The notes under the pieces were generated by a model. That model saw only the letters and a list, made by a program, of their open reading frames with translations, was not told where the DNA came from and ran no database searches. Below are positions 40,631-49,225 of a stretch of DNA of 64,000 nt, piece after piece (the stretch's first letter is position 1; each line of letters begins with the position of its first letter). The stretch is from Acidilobaceae archaeon (GTDB lineage: Archaea; Thermoproteota; Thermoprotei_A; Sulfolobales; Acidilobaceae). Location of the stretch: contig JALWPV010000011.1 in the NCBI GenBank assembly GCA_027080775.1, forward strand, positions 186,001 through 250,000. Reading direction: 5' to 3'. The position numbers and the translations under genes were made by a program.

Positions 40631-41881
40631 GTGGTGCCCAGGATCCCCCCAGAACTGTGCGCCAGGTGCAAGGGCTACAAGAGGCTATGCGGCCTACCAA
40701 CGTGCCCCATCCTCGAGAGGTTCAGGAGCCAGCTACGCGCCACCCTCAAGGTAGACGCCACCACGGCCGAGGGCTACACTCCCCCCTCAGCACTGGTGGG
40801 CGAGCACGACTACCCTAGGGTCAGCGTCTACTATATGCTCCCCCCAGGCGAGGGGGCCGAGGAGGCCCGGTACCACGACGCCCCTAGCCTATGGGTTGAG
40901 AGGAGGGAGAGCCTGCACAACATAATAAGGCTGCGTAGCTCCATGGTGGCGGCCCGCCTCAGGGTGGACGCTAGGAGCCCCCAGAGCCTCTATGACAAAG
41001 AGTTCCTCTATGCCTCCGTTAGCGTGGCCCCCGTTGACTCGGAGGTGGAGCTAGCCAGGCCTCCAACCCCCCGGTTAATCTTTGATGGCATCTCGAAGCC
41101 CGTAGGCCCAAGCGGCCCGGCAAGGAGGATAAGGGTAACCGGTAACCCTAGGCTCCACCCCCGCCTGGAAAAGCTCGTTTGGGACGAGGCCACTGCTTCC
41201 ACCGCTATAGTAGAGCTGTATAGGTCTGGCGTCGATGTCTACACAATACACCGGGCCCTTAGTCTAGGCATGCTGGGGAGGCCCAGGAACCGCCGCCTCG
41301 TGCCGACGAGGTGGGCCATAACAGCGGTCGACGACACGATAAGTAGGTGGCTCCGCTCGGCCCTCAGAGACAGGCCCTCGATAGACACCATCGAGGTCTA
41401 CAGGGCCGAGTACCTGGGCAATAGGTTCACGATAATCCTCTACCCCGGCAGCGGCTGGTTCGAGTGGGTGGAGGTCTGGCACCCCGCTGGCCTATGGACT
41501 CGTAGGGCCCGAGAACCCAGCGCCTGGAGGGTCGCTGAGGATCCCCTGGGCCGCGCCACCGACGTTGACGGTGGCTTCTCCGCCGCCAGGCTGGCAGTGC
41601 TGGAGAGTCTCTACAGGAGGGGGCGCGTGGCCGACGTTATAATACTCAGGGAGATCACGCCCTCATACTACGCCCCAGTCGGTAACTGGCACATAAGGGA
41701 GACGGTGCGCAGGGCCCTAGCGGGCTCACCCGTTAGATTCGATGACCTCAACGACGCTGTGGGGGAGGCACTGGCCTCCCTGGAGACCCCGGAGGCCCAG
41801 CGTGCAGCCCTAAAGGCTAGCCCCCTCCTCAGGGGCGTGCGGCGCTCGAGGCTCACAGACTACTGGCCCGAGCTCGGCTAG
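40631..41881 (+). CDS. DNA repair protein NreA
   Basis: Archaea-specific repair factor. The 416-residue protein has an N-terminal cysteine cluster CARCKGYKRLCGLPTCP (about 11-27), a SALVGEHDYPRVSVYYMLPP segment and long conserved alpha/beta core with a WFEWVEVWHPAGLW stretch. The tail SRLTDYWPELG contains a PCNA-interacting-like LxxYW, as reported for NreA. GTG start, 41 bases after the PhoU gene. Confidence 0.9.
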   Translation: MVPRIPPELCARCKGYKRLCGLPTCPILERFRSQLRATLKVDATTAEGYTPPSALVGEHDYPRVSVYYMLPPGEGAEEARYHDAPSLWVERRESLHNIIRLRSSMVAARLRVDARSPQSLYDKEFLYASVSVAPVDSEVELARPPTPRLIFDGISKPVGPSGPARRIRVTGNPRLHPRLEKLVWDEATASTAIVELYRSGVDVYTIHRALSLGMLGRPRNRRLVPTRWAITAVDDTISRWLRSALRDRPSIDTIEVYRAEYLGNRFTIILYPGSGWFEWVEVWHPAGLWTRRAREPSAWRVAEDPLGRATDVDGGFSAARLAVLESLYRRGRVADVIILREITPSYYAPVGNWHIRETVRRALAGSPVRFDDLNDAVGEALASLETPEAQRAALKASPLLRGVRRSRLTDYWPELG

Positions 41882-41961
41882 GCCTTTAACGGTAACACTA
41901 GCGTAGCACCCACTCCCCCAGCCAATTACTACACCCTCCCCCAGGACGTCGAGGGGGCCCA

Positions 41962-42717
41962 TTGAGGGACGTCGACTACAGGACTATAGCTGAAGCCCTA
42001 GCCCGCCAGGGCTCTAGGAGGTCCAGGGGACGCGGGGGGCCCAGGAGCAGGGTTGTGGACGCGATAATGGTCCTACTCCTATCAAAGCCCATGAGAGCCG
42101 CCGAGATAGCAAGCGTGCTCGGCTTCCAGTCGAAGTACATCAGCAGCTACCTCAGCTACTGGAAGGCCAGGGGCTACGTTGACTATGATCGGGGCTTCTG
42201 GTACCTAACCCCCCTCGGCGAGGAATACGCCCACGAAATAGTGGATAGGCTCCGCCGCAGCCTCGAAGACGAGTATGCAAGACTAGCCCGCAGCGTATTA
42301 TTGTCAACTGAAATAGTTAGCTCGACAATAGATGGCAAGAGGAAGCCTAGAGAGCCGGCGAATCCGGGGAAACCACAGTCATTCATTGCTGGGTTAATGT
42401 CATCTGGTGGCAATAAACGACAAGGAGCTAGTAGGGTTGATCGAGTCACATGCGTCCTCCGCCTCCTGAAGGGTAGGCTTGACGAGGAGGAGTTCGAGGT
42501 GATAAGTACTATACTCTCACACTACGCTAGGTGGGGGAGCACCTACCTCTATGCCGACCAACTCCAGGAGAAGCTGCAGGCTGATCAGAAGTGGCTCTTC
42601 GCTAAGCTTCGAAGCCTTCAGACGAAGAACCTGATCTACATCTACGCCGACCCCCGCCTAGGGGTGAGAGTGGGCCTCTCCAAAGCCCTCCGCGAGACGT
42701 TAGAGTACTGCGAGTAA
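41962..42717 (+). CDS. WhiP-like double winged-helix protein (replication initiator candidate)
   Basis: The 251-residue protein has two winged helices: about 25-95 (VVDAIMVLLLSKPMRAAEIASVLGFQSKYIS..., wing FWYLTPLGEEYA) and about 155-245 (DRVTCVLRLL...LQEKLQADQKWLFAKLRSL...). A polar linker of about 50 residues lies between. The order and the SSYLSYWKARGYV motif recall WhiP, the crenarchaeal Cdt1-like protein that binds one replication origin in Sulfolobus. Assignment is from memory of the family. The repeat-rich downstream gap fits a binding region. TTG start after GAGGGGG. Confidence 0.6.
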   Translation: MRDVDYRTIAEALARQGSRRSRGRGGPRSRVVDAIMVLLLSKPMRAAEIASVLGFQSKYISSYLSYWKARGYVDYDRGFWYLTPLGEEYAHEIVDRLRRSLEDEYARLARSVLLSTEIVSSTIDGKRKPREPANPGKPQSFIAGLMSSGGNKRQGASRVDRVTCVLRLLKGRLDEEEFEVISTILSHYARWGSTYLYADQLQEKLQADQKWLFAKLRSLQTKNLIYIYADPRLGVRVGLSKALRETLEYCE

Positions 42718-42739
42718 GATCTTGCAACCCCTGAGGCTG

Positions 42740-42850
42740 GTAGTATCAATACTACTATACACCTCCCGTACTATCGCGTCAACATTCATGATAGTACTCT
42801 CAACTAGCGAGCTGCCTTGAGAATGGTTTGGCTAATGATACTCGGTAGTA
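42740..42850. repeat. Inverted-repeat cluster downstream of the WhiP-like gene
   Basis: The 315-base gap between the WhiP-like stop and the next frame holds GTAGTAT-CA-ATACTAC (42740-42755), GTACTATC...GATAGTAC (42768-42775 and 42790-42797, 14-base spacer) and GATACTCGGTAGTA (42837-42850). TAGTA/TACTA occurs at least five times in 111 bases and again at 42909. The block is clearly AT-richer than its surroundings. No canonical ORB element was seen. It may be an operator or origin region. Confidence 0.6.
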
Positions 42851-43032
42851 AGGCCTAGCCTGCCGACAAGAGCACCCATCACCGGGCAGCGAGGCAGTAC
42901 TGGCTGTTAGTAGGAGTAGGGGATAGAATAGCAGGCAGCCTAGAGCCCTCGGCGGGGTGGGCAGGCCTGCGCTGGAGCGTCAGGGAGAGGTCAATCAAGA
43001 AGGCTCTACTTGATAGCATTGAGAGCCATGGT

Positions 43033-43278
43033 GTGAGTGCGGGGGAACTCGCTGAATGGCTCTGGGAGGAGTTCGGGATACGCGTAAGACCCGAGTGGCC
43101 GCGGGTCAGGCGTGCTGTGCTGCGCTCGGCGGATATTGAAGCTAGAGATCTTGCAGTATTTATGATTGAGAAGGGCCTCACACCCGACGAGGGGCTATGG
43201 GATGCTAGACCAGCAATACGTCTGCGAGGCGCTAGCGAGCCTAGTGAGGATAGCGAGGGGGAGCGGGGCAGCGGTTAG
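43033..43278 (+). CDS. Small protein of unknown function, start uncertain
   Basis: An 81-residue frame from a GTG, with plausible coding character (AGELAEWLWEEFGIRVRPEWPRVRRAVLRSADIEARDLAVFMIEKG) and a low-complexity Ser/Glu/Gly tail. The frame stays open upstream to 42859 and reads like protein (KKALLDSIESHG) but offers no ATG, GTG or TTG, so either the start is 43033 or an unusual codon such as CTG 42967 is used. It overlaps the next gene by 77 bases. Function unknown. Confidence 0.4.
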   Translation: MSAGELAEWLWEEFGIRVRPEWPRVRRAVLRSADIEARDLAVFMIEKGLTPDEGLWDARPAIRLRGASEPSEDSEGERGSG

Positions 43279-43873
43279 GGGCTTCGATGAGTACCAGGTA
43301 CTCGAGGCTCTAAGGCTCATGGTGAGGGGGCCCCTGGGTAGGCCCACGCTGGAGCGCGAGATCGGCATAGGAGAGGCATCGGCTAAGACCCTACTCAGAT
43401 CCCTGAGGGAGGCTGGCCTCGCCGAGCGGTGCGGGACGGCGCACTGCGTCACTGAGAAGGGCTTGGCAGTCGTTAAGGCCCTCAGGGAGATATGCATCAT
43501 CGGACCGCTCGAGACCGATTTACCGGGGGATCTATCGAAGATCGTCCTCGCAGCGTCGTCGGCCATAGAGCCTCCCATAGACGTTGTCAGTGTCCATCAC
43601 GTGAGGGATCACCTCGTAGCTAGGAGCTGCAAGCCCGTTGTAATAGGGGCCTACTGGCCTCCCGAGACCGTGAGGTTCCCGGGCGTCCCCCCCGAGACTG
43701 AAAGGGCCCTAGTGGAGGTGGCGCTAGAAGCCTTCGCCAGGGCACAGTGCGCGATCGAGAGTGAGCGTGGCGCCGCTCTGGTGCTGGCGCCACACCGCTG
43801 CGGCTCCAAGGCCGCGGCGGCCCTCATAGCGGCGGCCGCGGAGAAATGCCTGGCGGGAAAGCCTAGGCCCTAA
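43202..43873 (+). CDS. Winged-helix domain protein of unknown function
   Basis: The 223-residue product from ATG 43202 has an N-terminal winged helix (about 20-90: [48 protein letters not shown]) and an alpha/beta domain (about 95-220) with a [11 protein letters not shown] segment and alanine-rich C-terminus. This resembles crenarchaeal two-domain regulators or enzymes of unknown function. A small ligand-binding domain is plausible. 29 bases upstream of OTCase. Confidence 0.7.
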   Translation: MLDQQYVCEALASLVRIARGSGAAVRGFDEYQVLEALRLMVRGPLGRPTLEREIGIGEASAKTLLRSLREAGLAERCGTAHCVTEKGLAVVKALREICIIGPLETDLPGDLSKIVLAASSAIEPPIDVVSVHHVRDHLVARSCKPVVIGAYWPPETVRFPGVPPETERALVEVALEAFARAQCAIESERGAALVLAPHRCGSKAAAALIAAAAEKCLAGKPRP

Positions 43874-43902
43874 GTACCTCTAGAGCCGCAGGCAGGGACC
43901 CG

Positions 43903-44862
43903 GTGGGGTCCGCGGTGGTCAGGTACTCGGAGCTACGAGGCAGGGATCTCCTGTGCCTGGCCGACTGGAGCAGGCATGAGGTTGAGGCTGTATTCGAGAC
44001 CACGAGGATGCTGAAGTCTCGCTTCTACGCTGGTGAGCGCGTGTTACCGCTCCTCGCGGGCAGGAGTATAGCGCTCATATTCGAGAAGCATAGCACTAGG
44101 ACCCGCGTGAGTCTTGAGGTGGCTGCCCACCAGCTTGGGGCCCATGCTCTCTACCTGAGCAGGGACCAGCTCCAACTGGGCCGTGGCGAGACCATAGCCG
44201 ACACAGCCAGGGTGCTCTCGCGCTACGTAGACGCTATAGTGGCTCGCGTGAGAAAGCATGAGAGTCTACTGGAGCTCGCCAGATACTCGAGGGTGCCAGT
44301 ACTCAACGCCTTGAGCGACCTCTCGCATCCCATGCAGGCAATAGCGGATCTCTACACCATACTGGAACACAAGGGCAGGCTCCGCGGGCTCAAGCTAGTC
44401 TTCGTCGGCGATGGATCCGACAATGTGCTGCATAGCCTCCTAGTGGCTGGCGCGATGTTCGGCATGCACCTCGTGGTGTCGAGCCCCCCGCAGCTCAGGC
44501 CGGCGAGGGTGGTTCTAGAGGCTGCCATGAGGGAGGCTGAGGCCAGTGGTGCGACGATAGAGTTCGAGGAGGACCCCATGAAGGCTGTGGAGGGGGCCGA
44601 TGTGGTCTATACCGATGTATGGGTCAGTATGGGCCAGGAGAGCGAGGCCGAGTGGAGGAGGAAGATGCTGAGGCCATACCAAGTCAACGGCAGACTAATG
44701 GAGAGGGCGGGCAACAAGGCGATATTCATGCACTGCCTCCCGGCACATAGGGGCGAGGAGGTCACGGACGACGTGATAGACGGTCCGCAAAGCGTGGTGT
44801 GGGATGAGGCCGAGAACAGACTACACACCGAGAAGGCCCTCCTCAGCCTCATTGTCCCCTAA
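43903..44862 (+). CDS. argF: Ornithine carbamoyltransferase
   Basis: Joins carbamoyl phosphate and ornithine to citrulline, or runs backwards in arginine fermentation. The 319-residue protein has STRTR (carbamoyl phosphate site), [15 protein letters not shown] and the ornithine motif HCLPAHRG. No other arginine biosynthesis gene is nearby; carbamate kinase is 6 kb away, which would suit the catabolic direction or substrate channelling. GTG start. Confidence 0.95.
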   Translation: MGSAVVRYSELRGRDLLCLADWSRHEVEAVFETTRMLKSRFYAGERVLPLLAGRSIALIFEKHSTRTRVSLEVAAHQLGAHALYLSRDQLQLGRGETIADTARVLSRYVDAIVARVRKHESLLELARYSRVPVLNALSDLSHPMQAIADLYTILEHKGRLRGLKLVFVGDGSDNVLHSLLVAGAMFGMHLVVSSPPQLRPARVVLEAAMREAEASGATIEFEEDPMKAVEGADVVYTDVWVSMGQESEAEWRRKMLRPYQVNGRLMERAGNKAIFMHCLPAHRGEEVTDDVIDGPQSVVWDEAENRLHTEKALLSLIVP

Positions 44863-45168
44863 GCCTAGCGCGCCGAGGGCCAGAGGGGTTCCATGGACGC
44901 TCTCGAGTACATCAAATACCGAGTCGAGGATCGTGTTGACCTCCGGGACGCTCCCCGAGGACACCGTTCTCCTGCGCTCATCGTACTCTACAACCACCTC
45001 GGGCAGACCTAGGAGGGGGGCCTCATCGGAGCCTACTGGTAGATCCACCTCCTCGACCTCGCACTCCAGGCCGTAGTGCCTAGCTAGGATAAGGGCCGCC
45101 AGCCTGGCCCTCTCGACAGCCATCCTCGTGGAGTAGTCGAACGCCCCATATACGGTGATGACTAGCAC
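44821..45168 (-). CDS. Small alpha/beta protein of unknown function
   Basis: A 115-residue product. The first 50 residues look like a thioredoxin-type beta-alpha-beta unit ([33 protein letters not shown], then VEEVDLP), but no CxxC exists. The middle PEVVVEYD strand would be consistent. The end overlaps OTCase by 42 bases. I do not recognise a family. Confidence 0.55.
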   Translation of the reverse strand: MLVITVYGAFDYSTRMAVERARLAALILARHYGLECEVEEVDLPVGSDEAPLLGLPEVVVEYDERRRTVSSGSVPEVNTILDSVFDVLESVHGTPLALGALGLGDNEAEEGLLGV

Positions 45169-45229
45169 CCGACGGCACCCTTCGGGGAGGTGGTGGAGCC
45201 TAGTTATAGGGAGCCAGGCCCTGTGGCAC

Positions 45230-45874
45230 TCACAATCGCTTGAGATCCCTGACAGCCTCCTCGATACGAGCTGAGGGCAGCGAGCCCTCGCGGAGCACGT
45301 GGTACTCGTCGCCTACCACCCATATTACAGTGGATGGTCTCCCTAATGGCGTGGGTCCACCGTCGATGTAGAGGTCAACGCTATCGCCAAGCATAGCCAT
45401 AGCCTCCTGGGCAGTCACCGGCGGCGTCATGCCGGACTTGTTGGCGCTCGTGCCAATAATTGCGCCGCCGGTGAGGCGTGCGAGTTCTCTCGCCACCCTG
45501 GAATCGGGGAGCCTAACACCTATCATGCCATCGCTCGATGCCAGGTACCTGGGAGCCCGTGGGGAGGCGGGCGCTACTATCGTTAGGGGGCCAGGCCAGA
45601 AGAGCCTTGCAATCATCCAGAAGAGTGGGCTGGGCACCACGTAGTCGATAGCATAGTGTGCCTCTGCTAGAATAATTGGGAGTGGCTTATCCCTCCCCCT
45701 CTCCTTTACCTCATACACCCGCCGCACGGCACCAGCGTTGTGGGGGTCAGCGCCGAGCCCGTAGAGTGTATCGGTTGGATAAACCACAAGCCCCCCGCTC
45801 CTCAGGATGGAGGCGGCCTCACGCAGGATCTCGGGATCGGGGCATTTAGGGTCTACCACGAGGGACCCCGGCAA
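45230..45874 (-). CDS. Threonylcarbamoyl-AMP synthase (TsaC/Sua5, YrdC domain)
   Basis: First enzyme of tRNA t6A synthesis: threonine, bicarbonate and ATP to threonylcarbamoyl-AMP. The 214-residue YrdC-domain protein has VVYPTDTLYGLGADP, KERGRDKPLPIIL, WPGPLTIV, GVRLPDS and GTSANKSG. It lacks the C-terminal Sua5 domain. TTG 45874 is preferred because the shared TATA element lies about 36 bases upstream; longer frames would overlap the aRF1 gene. The Cgi121-like gene at 24.7 kb belongs to the next step. Confidence 0.93.
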   Translation of the reverse strand: MPGSLVVDPKCPDPEILREAASILRSGGLVVYPTDTLYGLGADPHNAGAVRRVYEVKERGRDKPLPIILAEAHYAIDYVVPSPLFWMIARLFWPGPLTIVAPASPRAPRYLASSDGMIGVRLPDSRVARELARLTGGAIIGTSANKSGMTPPVTAQEAMAMLGDSVDLYIDGGPTPLGRPSTVIWVVGDEYHVLREGSLPSARIEEAVRDLKRL

Positions 45875-45906
45875 TGCATTTCCCCGCGAAGCTATGCCAG
45901 GCCAGG

Positions 45907-45914
45907 AATATAAT
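45907..45914. promoter_or_regulatory. Shared TATA box between TsaC and aRF1 genes
   Basis: AATATAAT, 38 bases before the aRF1 ATG on the plus strand and 36 bases before the TsaC TTG on the minus strand. The spacing is good for both. Confidence 0.6.
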
Positions 45915-45947
45915 GCGTGGCCCCGGGGAGTCTGTGGGGGATAGGGC

Positions 45948-47063
45948 ATGGGAGAGGCCAGGCTAGAAGAGAAGCTGAGTGTAACCAAGAGGCAGCTCGC
46001 GATGATACTTCAGGAGCTGAAAAAGTGGAGCGCCCCAGCTACGGTGTTACTCTCTCTCTATATACCCCCCGGTAGACCCATTAGTGATGTCATGAACCTC
46101 CTGCGCCAGGAGCACTCCATATCCGATAACATAAAACTGAAGAGGACCCGGCAGGCGGTGCAGAGGGCCCTCTCCGCAGCCATGGATAGGCTGGCCATGA
46201 TACAGAAGGTGCCCCCTAACGGCCTGGTGCTCTTCTGCGGCGAGAACATGGATACGGGGGATTTCATATGCTACGTGTTCTCGCCACCCGAGAGGGTGCC
46301 CGTTTTCTACTATAGGACGGATAAGTTCTTCCACACCGAGTTCCTCGAGGACATGGTTGAGGAGCGAGACGTGGTCGGTATAATCATAGTCGAGCGTGAC
46401 CAGGGCACTATAGGGATCCTCAAGGGCATGAAACTCGAGGTGCTCGAGGAGGTAAGCGGCTACGTGCCAGGCAAGCACAAGATGGGGGGGCAGAGCCAGA
46501 GGAGGTTCGACAGGATCATAGAGCAGCTAGTGGAGGACTTCTTCAAGAGGCTGGGGGAGCACGCTAATAGGCTTCTGCTACCCTATTTGGAGAAGGGGAG
46601 GCTCAAGGGGATAATAGTTGCTGGGCCCGGCTACGCAAAGAAGGACTTCGTCGAGGGAAAGTACCTTGACTACAGGCTCCAGAGGCTCGTGGCAAAACAG
46701 CTCGTAGACGTCGCCTACCAGGGGGAGGCTGGGCTCAGGGAGGCTGTGATAAAGGCTGAGAACGTTGTCCAGACCCAGCTGTACAGAGACGCAGTCAACG
46801 CTCTAGAGGAGTTCAAGAGGCACCTAGCCAAGGGGACGGGGCTAGTGGTCTACGGTGATAGGGACGTCAAGGAGGCGCTGGAGATGGGGATGGTGAAGAC
46901 TCTCCTGATCCACGAGGATAGGGATGATATAGAGGAGCTGAAGGCGCTGGCCGAGAACTATGGTGCTACCCCAATAGTTATACCGTCGAGCCTGCCGGAG
47001 GCCGAGTGGTTCAAGAACGCCTTCAACGGCTTAGCCGGGATACTGAGGTACAAGATTAGATAG
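45948..47063 (+). CDS. Peptide chain release factor aRF1
   Basis: Reads all three stop codons and releases the peptide. The 371-residue eRF1-type protein has the three expected domains; the catalytic loop reads KMGGQSQRRF in the middle domain. In the decoding domain the stop-recognition motif, normally NIKS, is NIKL (about residues 59-62, codons AAC ATA AAA CTG). Length is standard for archaea. ATG start. Confidence 0.95.
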   Translation: MGEARLEEKLSVTKRQLAMILQELKKWSAPATVLLSLYIPPGRPISDVMNLLRQEHSISDNIKLKRTRQAVQRALSAAMDRLAMIQKVPPNGLVLFCGENMDTGDFICYVFSPPERVPVFYYRTDKFFHTEFLEDMVEERDVVGIIIVERDQGTIGILKGMKLEVLEEVSGYVPGKHKMGGQSQRRFDRIIEQLVEDFFKRLGEHANRLLLPYLEKGRLKGIIVAGPGYAKKDFVEGKYLDYRLQRLVAKQLVDVAYQGEAGLREAVIKAENVVQTQLYRDAVNALEEFKRHLAKGTGLVVYGDRDVKEALEMGMVKTLLIHEDRDDIEELKALAENYGATPIVIPSSLPEAEWFKNAFNGLAGILRYKIR

Positions 47064-47069
47064 CCGCTC

Positions 47070-47612
47070 TCAGTCCATGCTGTAGAGCTCTGCCACCCTC
47101 TCAACGCCTCGTATGCTCTCTATGAACTCCCCGGTTGACCGTGTAACAGTGTCGCGCCACCTAGGGTCGTGGCGTGCCATCAGCGCCCGTATTCGGTCGC
47201 CGCGCCACTCATCTCTATTGAAGAGGGGAGGCTTTACTACCTCTAGGCCGGCATCGCGGAATATCCTAGCTATTATGGGGTTTCTGGCTAGTATGAAGTC
47301 CACCTTCGGCACGTAGCTGAGAACATAGGTCACACAGCCAATATTGGTCTCAAGGGTCTCTATAGTGGCGGTGACGAGCTTCGAGAGCGGGATCCCCTCA
47401 TCCATGAATGAGAGCCTGATCATCTCTATCCTCTCGCCAGCAGTGAAGGGGTTGCGGGGGGTGTAGTTCTCGGAGGCCATGCCGACCAGCAGTACTATCT
47501 CGTCTATGCCGAGGTTCTCGAAGGCCCACTTGACTATGGATAGGTGGCCCTTATGGAACGGCTGGAACCTGCCGAAGATGAGTGCCCTCCTCACAGCCAA
47601 GAGGCCCGGCAC
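47070..47612 (-). CDS. NMN adenylyltransferase (canonical archaeal type, paralogue 2)
   Basis: NAD-synthesis enzyme of 180 residues. Motifs fit the archaeal family closely: IFGRFQPFHKGHLSIVK, NPFTAGERIEMI, and the ISGT-equivalent WRGDRIRALMARHDPRWRDTV. The SGT is replaced by RGD in this copy, while the paralogue at 14.1-14.6 kb keeps SGT. It ends seven bases past the aRF1 stop in convergent orientation. Confidence 0.85.
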   Translation of the reverse strand: MPGLLAVRRALIFGRFQPFHKGHLSIVKWAFENLGIDEIVLLVGMASENYTPRNPFTAGERIEMIRLSFMDEGIPLSKLVTATIETLETNIGCVTYVLSYVPKVDFILARNPIIARIFRDAGLEVVKPPLFNRDEWRGDRIRALMARHDPRWRDTVTRSTGEFIESIRGVERVAELYSMD

Positions 47613-47675
47613 CAGGCGCCTAGCTGGGGCTGGCTCAAGTAAAAAGGGAAGCCTAAACTCCGTATCGAGGAACGC

Positions 47676-48296
47676 GTGGTGGAGCTGTCCGTGCGCCGCA
47701 GGGTCAGCGGGCGCTGGAGGGGTTCTGGTGTAGGGGAGCCCTGGAGCTGGCTGCTAGCGCTAGCAGCCCTCATGCTTGGCGTGGGTGGGTTGGAGGCCTT
47801 CACGCTCCGTGGGATTGCAAGCGGGCTCGTCTCTGGGATAGTTATAGGCTTCGTAGTGCATGAAGCTGCTCACCGCAACGTCGCGCGTAGAGCCGGGATG
47901 TACTCGGAGTTCGTAGCATCGCCCATAGGCGTCCTGATAACAGCCGCTTCGGCTGTGTCCCCAATAAAGATCCTAGCTCCAGGCTACGTGCAGGTGTGGG
48001 GCTACAGGTTCAACCCTACAGGCGCAATTAGAAGCGTGGAGGCAGGCCCCCTCTCGAATATAGTCCTCTCAACAGTATTTACTGCGGCTTCCCTGCTAGC
48101 CCTTCAGGAGGCGCATCCACGCCTACACTCCTGGCTACTGGATGCTGGCGGCGTAAATGCCTGGCTCGCCCTCTTCAACCTGATACCAGTGCCTCCACTC
48201 GACGGTTACAAGCTTTTCAACTCGACCAGAAGGCGCTGGGCACTCCTCATACTTGCATCGACCATTATATACTTACTCTACTATGTAGTTCCCTGA
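47676..48296 (+). CDS. Site-2-protease-like intramembrane metallopeptidase (M50)
   Basis: The 206-residue membrane protein has about five hydrophobic helices. HEAAH (about residue 62) is the zinc site, and NLIPVPPLDGYKLF (about 170-183) carries the third ligand Asp, both typical of M50. AGPLSN is the conserved mid-segment. It would cut transmembrane substrates, perhaps anti-regulators. GTG start. No PDZ domain. Confidence 0.9.
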   Translation: MVELSVRRRVSGRWRGSGVGEPWSWLLALAALMLGVGGLEAFTLRGIASGLVSGIVIGFVVHEAAHRNVARRAGMYSEFVASPIGVLITAASAVSPIKILAPGYVQVWGYRFNPTGAIRSVEAGPLSNIVLSTVFTAASLLALQEAHPRLHSWLLDAGGVNAWLALFNLIPVPPLDGYKLFNSTRRRWALLILASTIIYLLYYVVP

Positions 48297-48323
48297 AATG
48301 GAGCTGCCGGCTGCGCGTAGGCC

Positions 48324-48710
48324 TTAGAGCATGTAGAAGGCATAGTTCACTACGTCTTGGAAGTCGTTAGGTAGTGCCTTGCCCTTCGACTTATAGTACT
48401 CATAGACCTTCTCGAGGAACTTGATGAAGACGGGGCAGTTCTCGAATTTCCCGTCTCTGTCACATCTATCCTGCCTTCCCTCAACAGTTACCATCAGCAG
48501 GCACTGCTTCGTTTTCTTATCATAGTATGGACAGAGCTTATGGTACTGCTTAGCGCTTCTGATCATCTTCTGTATCCACCTCTTCTCGGGGGTGAGCTCC
48601 TTCTCTTCAACACCGACGTCTTCATCTATAAACTCGTCATCTCCTCGGGGAGTTACCAAGCTCTCACCCACCCTCCCGGGAGGGCTATGGGGTATTTCAC
48701 TCCCCACCAT
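48324..48710 (-). CDS. Small Cys4 protein of unknown function (copy A)
   Basis: A 128-residue product from ATG 48710, which follows GAGGAG; an earlier ATG (48728) adds six residues. The acidic N-terminus precedes a cysteine segment: LCPYYDKKTKQC...RCDRDGKFENCPVF (about 60-95), then a helix. Four cysteines suggest a metal site. The pattern C-x2-Y...C...C...CP recurs in the gene at 50.2 kb. Overlaps the upstream gene by 14 bases. Confidence 0.65.
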   Translation of the reverse strand: MVGSEIPHSPPGRVGESLVTPRGDDEFIDEDVGVEEKELTPEKRWIQKMIRSAKQYHKLCPYYDKKTKQCLLMVTVEGRQDRCDRDGKFENCPVFIKFLEKVYEYYKSKGKALPNDFQDVVNYAFYML

Positions 48711-49032
48711 AATACTCCTCTTCGTCATCCAGGTAGTAATAGCCCTCCTCCTCCAGGAACTCGGCCAGATAGTAGTACCCCTGGCGGTCGACGACTACCT
48801 TGTTCTCCTTCATGAGTTCATTGAGGGCGTATCTTATCTTATCCTCGCTTGCAAGCCCCGAGAGGTATGAGTGTAGCTCTCTTATGTTCATCCTCTCATG
48901 CTTGCGTAATAGGTTTAAGAGTATCTCCTTCAACTCCTCCTCGTTAGGAGCAGTATACACGATGACGTCGGGATCCTCATAAACCACGCTTAGATTATTG
49001 GTTATCTCGACATCGTCCCCCTTCTCCTTCAT
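48697..49032 (-). CDS. Winged-helix-like acidic protein of unknown function
   Basis: A 111-residue protein with a winged-helix-like centre (about 35-95: ELKEILLNLLRKHERMNIRELHSYLSG...KIRYALNELMKENKVVVDRQGYYYLA) and a strikingly Glu/Tyr-rich tail (EEEGYYYLDDEEEYYGGE). It is likely cotranscribed with the Cys4 gene. A TATA-like GATATAAG is about 46 bases upstream on the minus strand. Unknown function; DNA-binding is possible. Confidence 0.65.
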   Translation of the reverse strand: MKEKGDDVEITNNLSVVYEDPDVIVYTAPNEEELKEILLNLLRKHERMNIRELHSYLSGLASEDKIRYALNELMKENKVVVDRQGYYYLAEFLEEEGYYYLDDEEEYYGGE

Positions 49033-49225
49033 AATGTGACCCCCCGAGCACTCGGGCGGTAGAGGCTCTATCAGCCCTTATATCTCTTAGAGCGAAGCGT
49101 TGGATAGGAGTAGTGCTTCATTAAGAGCTGCAAGTGTTTACCATGCACCTTTCAAAGCCTAAGACCAGGGCCTCTCACGTCTTAAGAGGAGACCCCGGAA
49201 CAGGAGCCAGGCAGGGGGCCGGGCT

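Noticed and set aside
42718-43032. C/D-box RNA in the gap after the WhiP-like gene (ATGATAG and ATGATAC resemble box C)
   Set aside because: No box D at proper spacing on either strand; the motifs are better explained by the TAGTA-type inverted repeats.
42718-43032. Canonical ORB-type origin elements
   Set aside because: No GGAAAC/GGGGT-like ORB or mini-ORB match was visible, so the origin idea rests only on WhiP proximity and repeats.
42879-43181. Minus-strand frame of 100 codons opposite the small gene after WhiP
   Set aside because: Ser/Arg/Pro-rich shadow of the plus-strand coding region; no recognisable domain or start signal.
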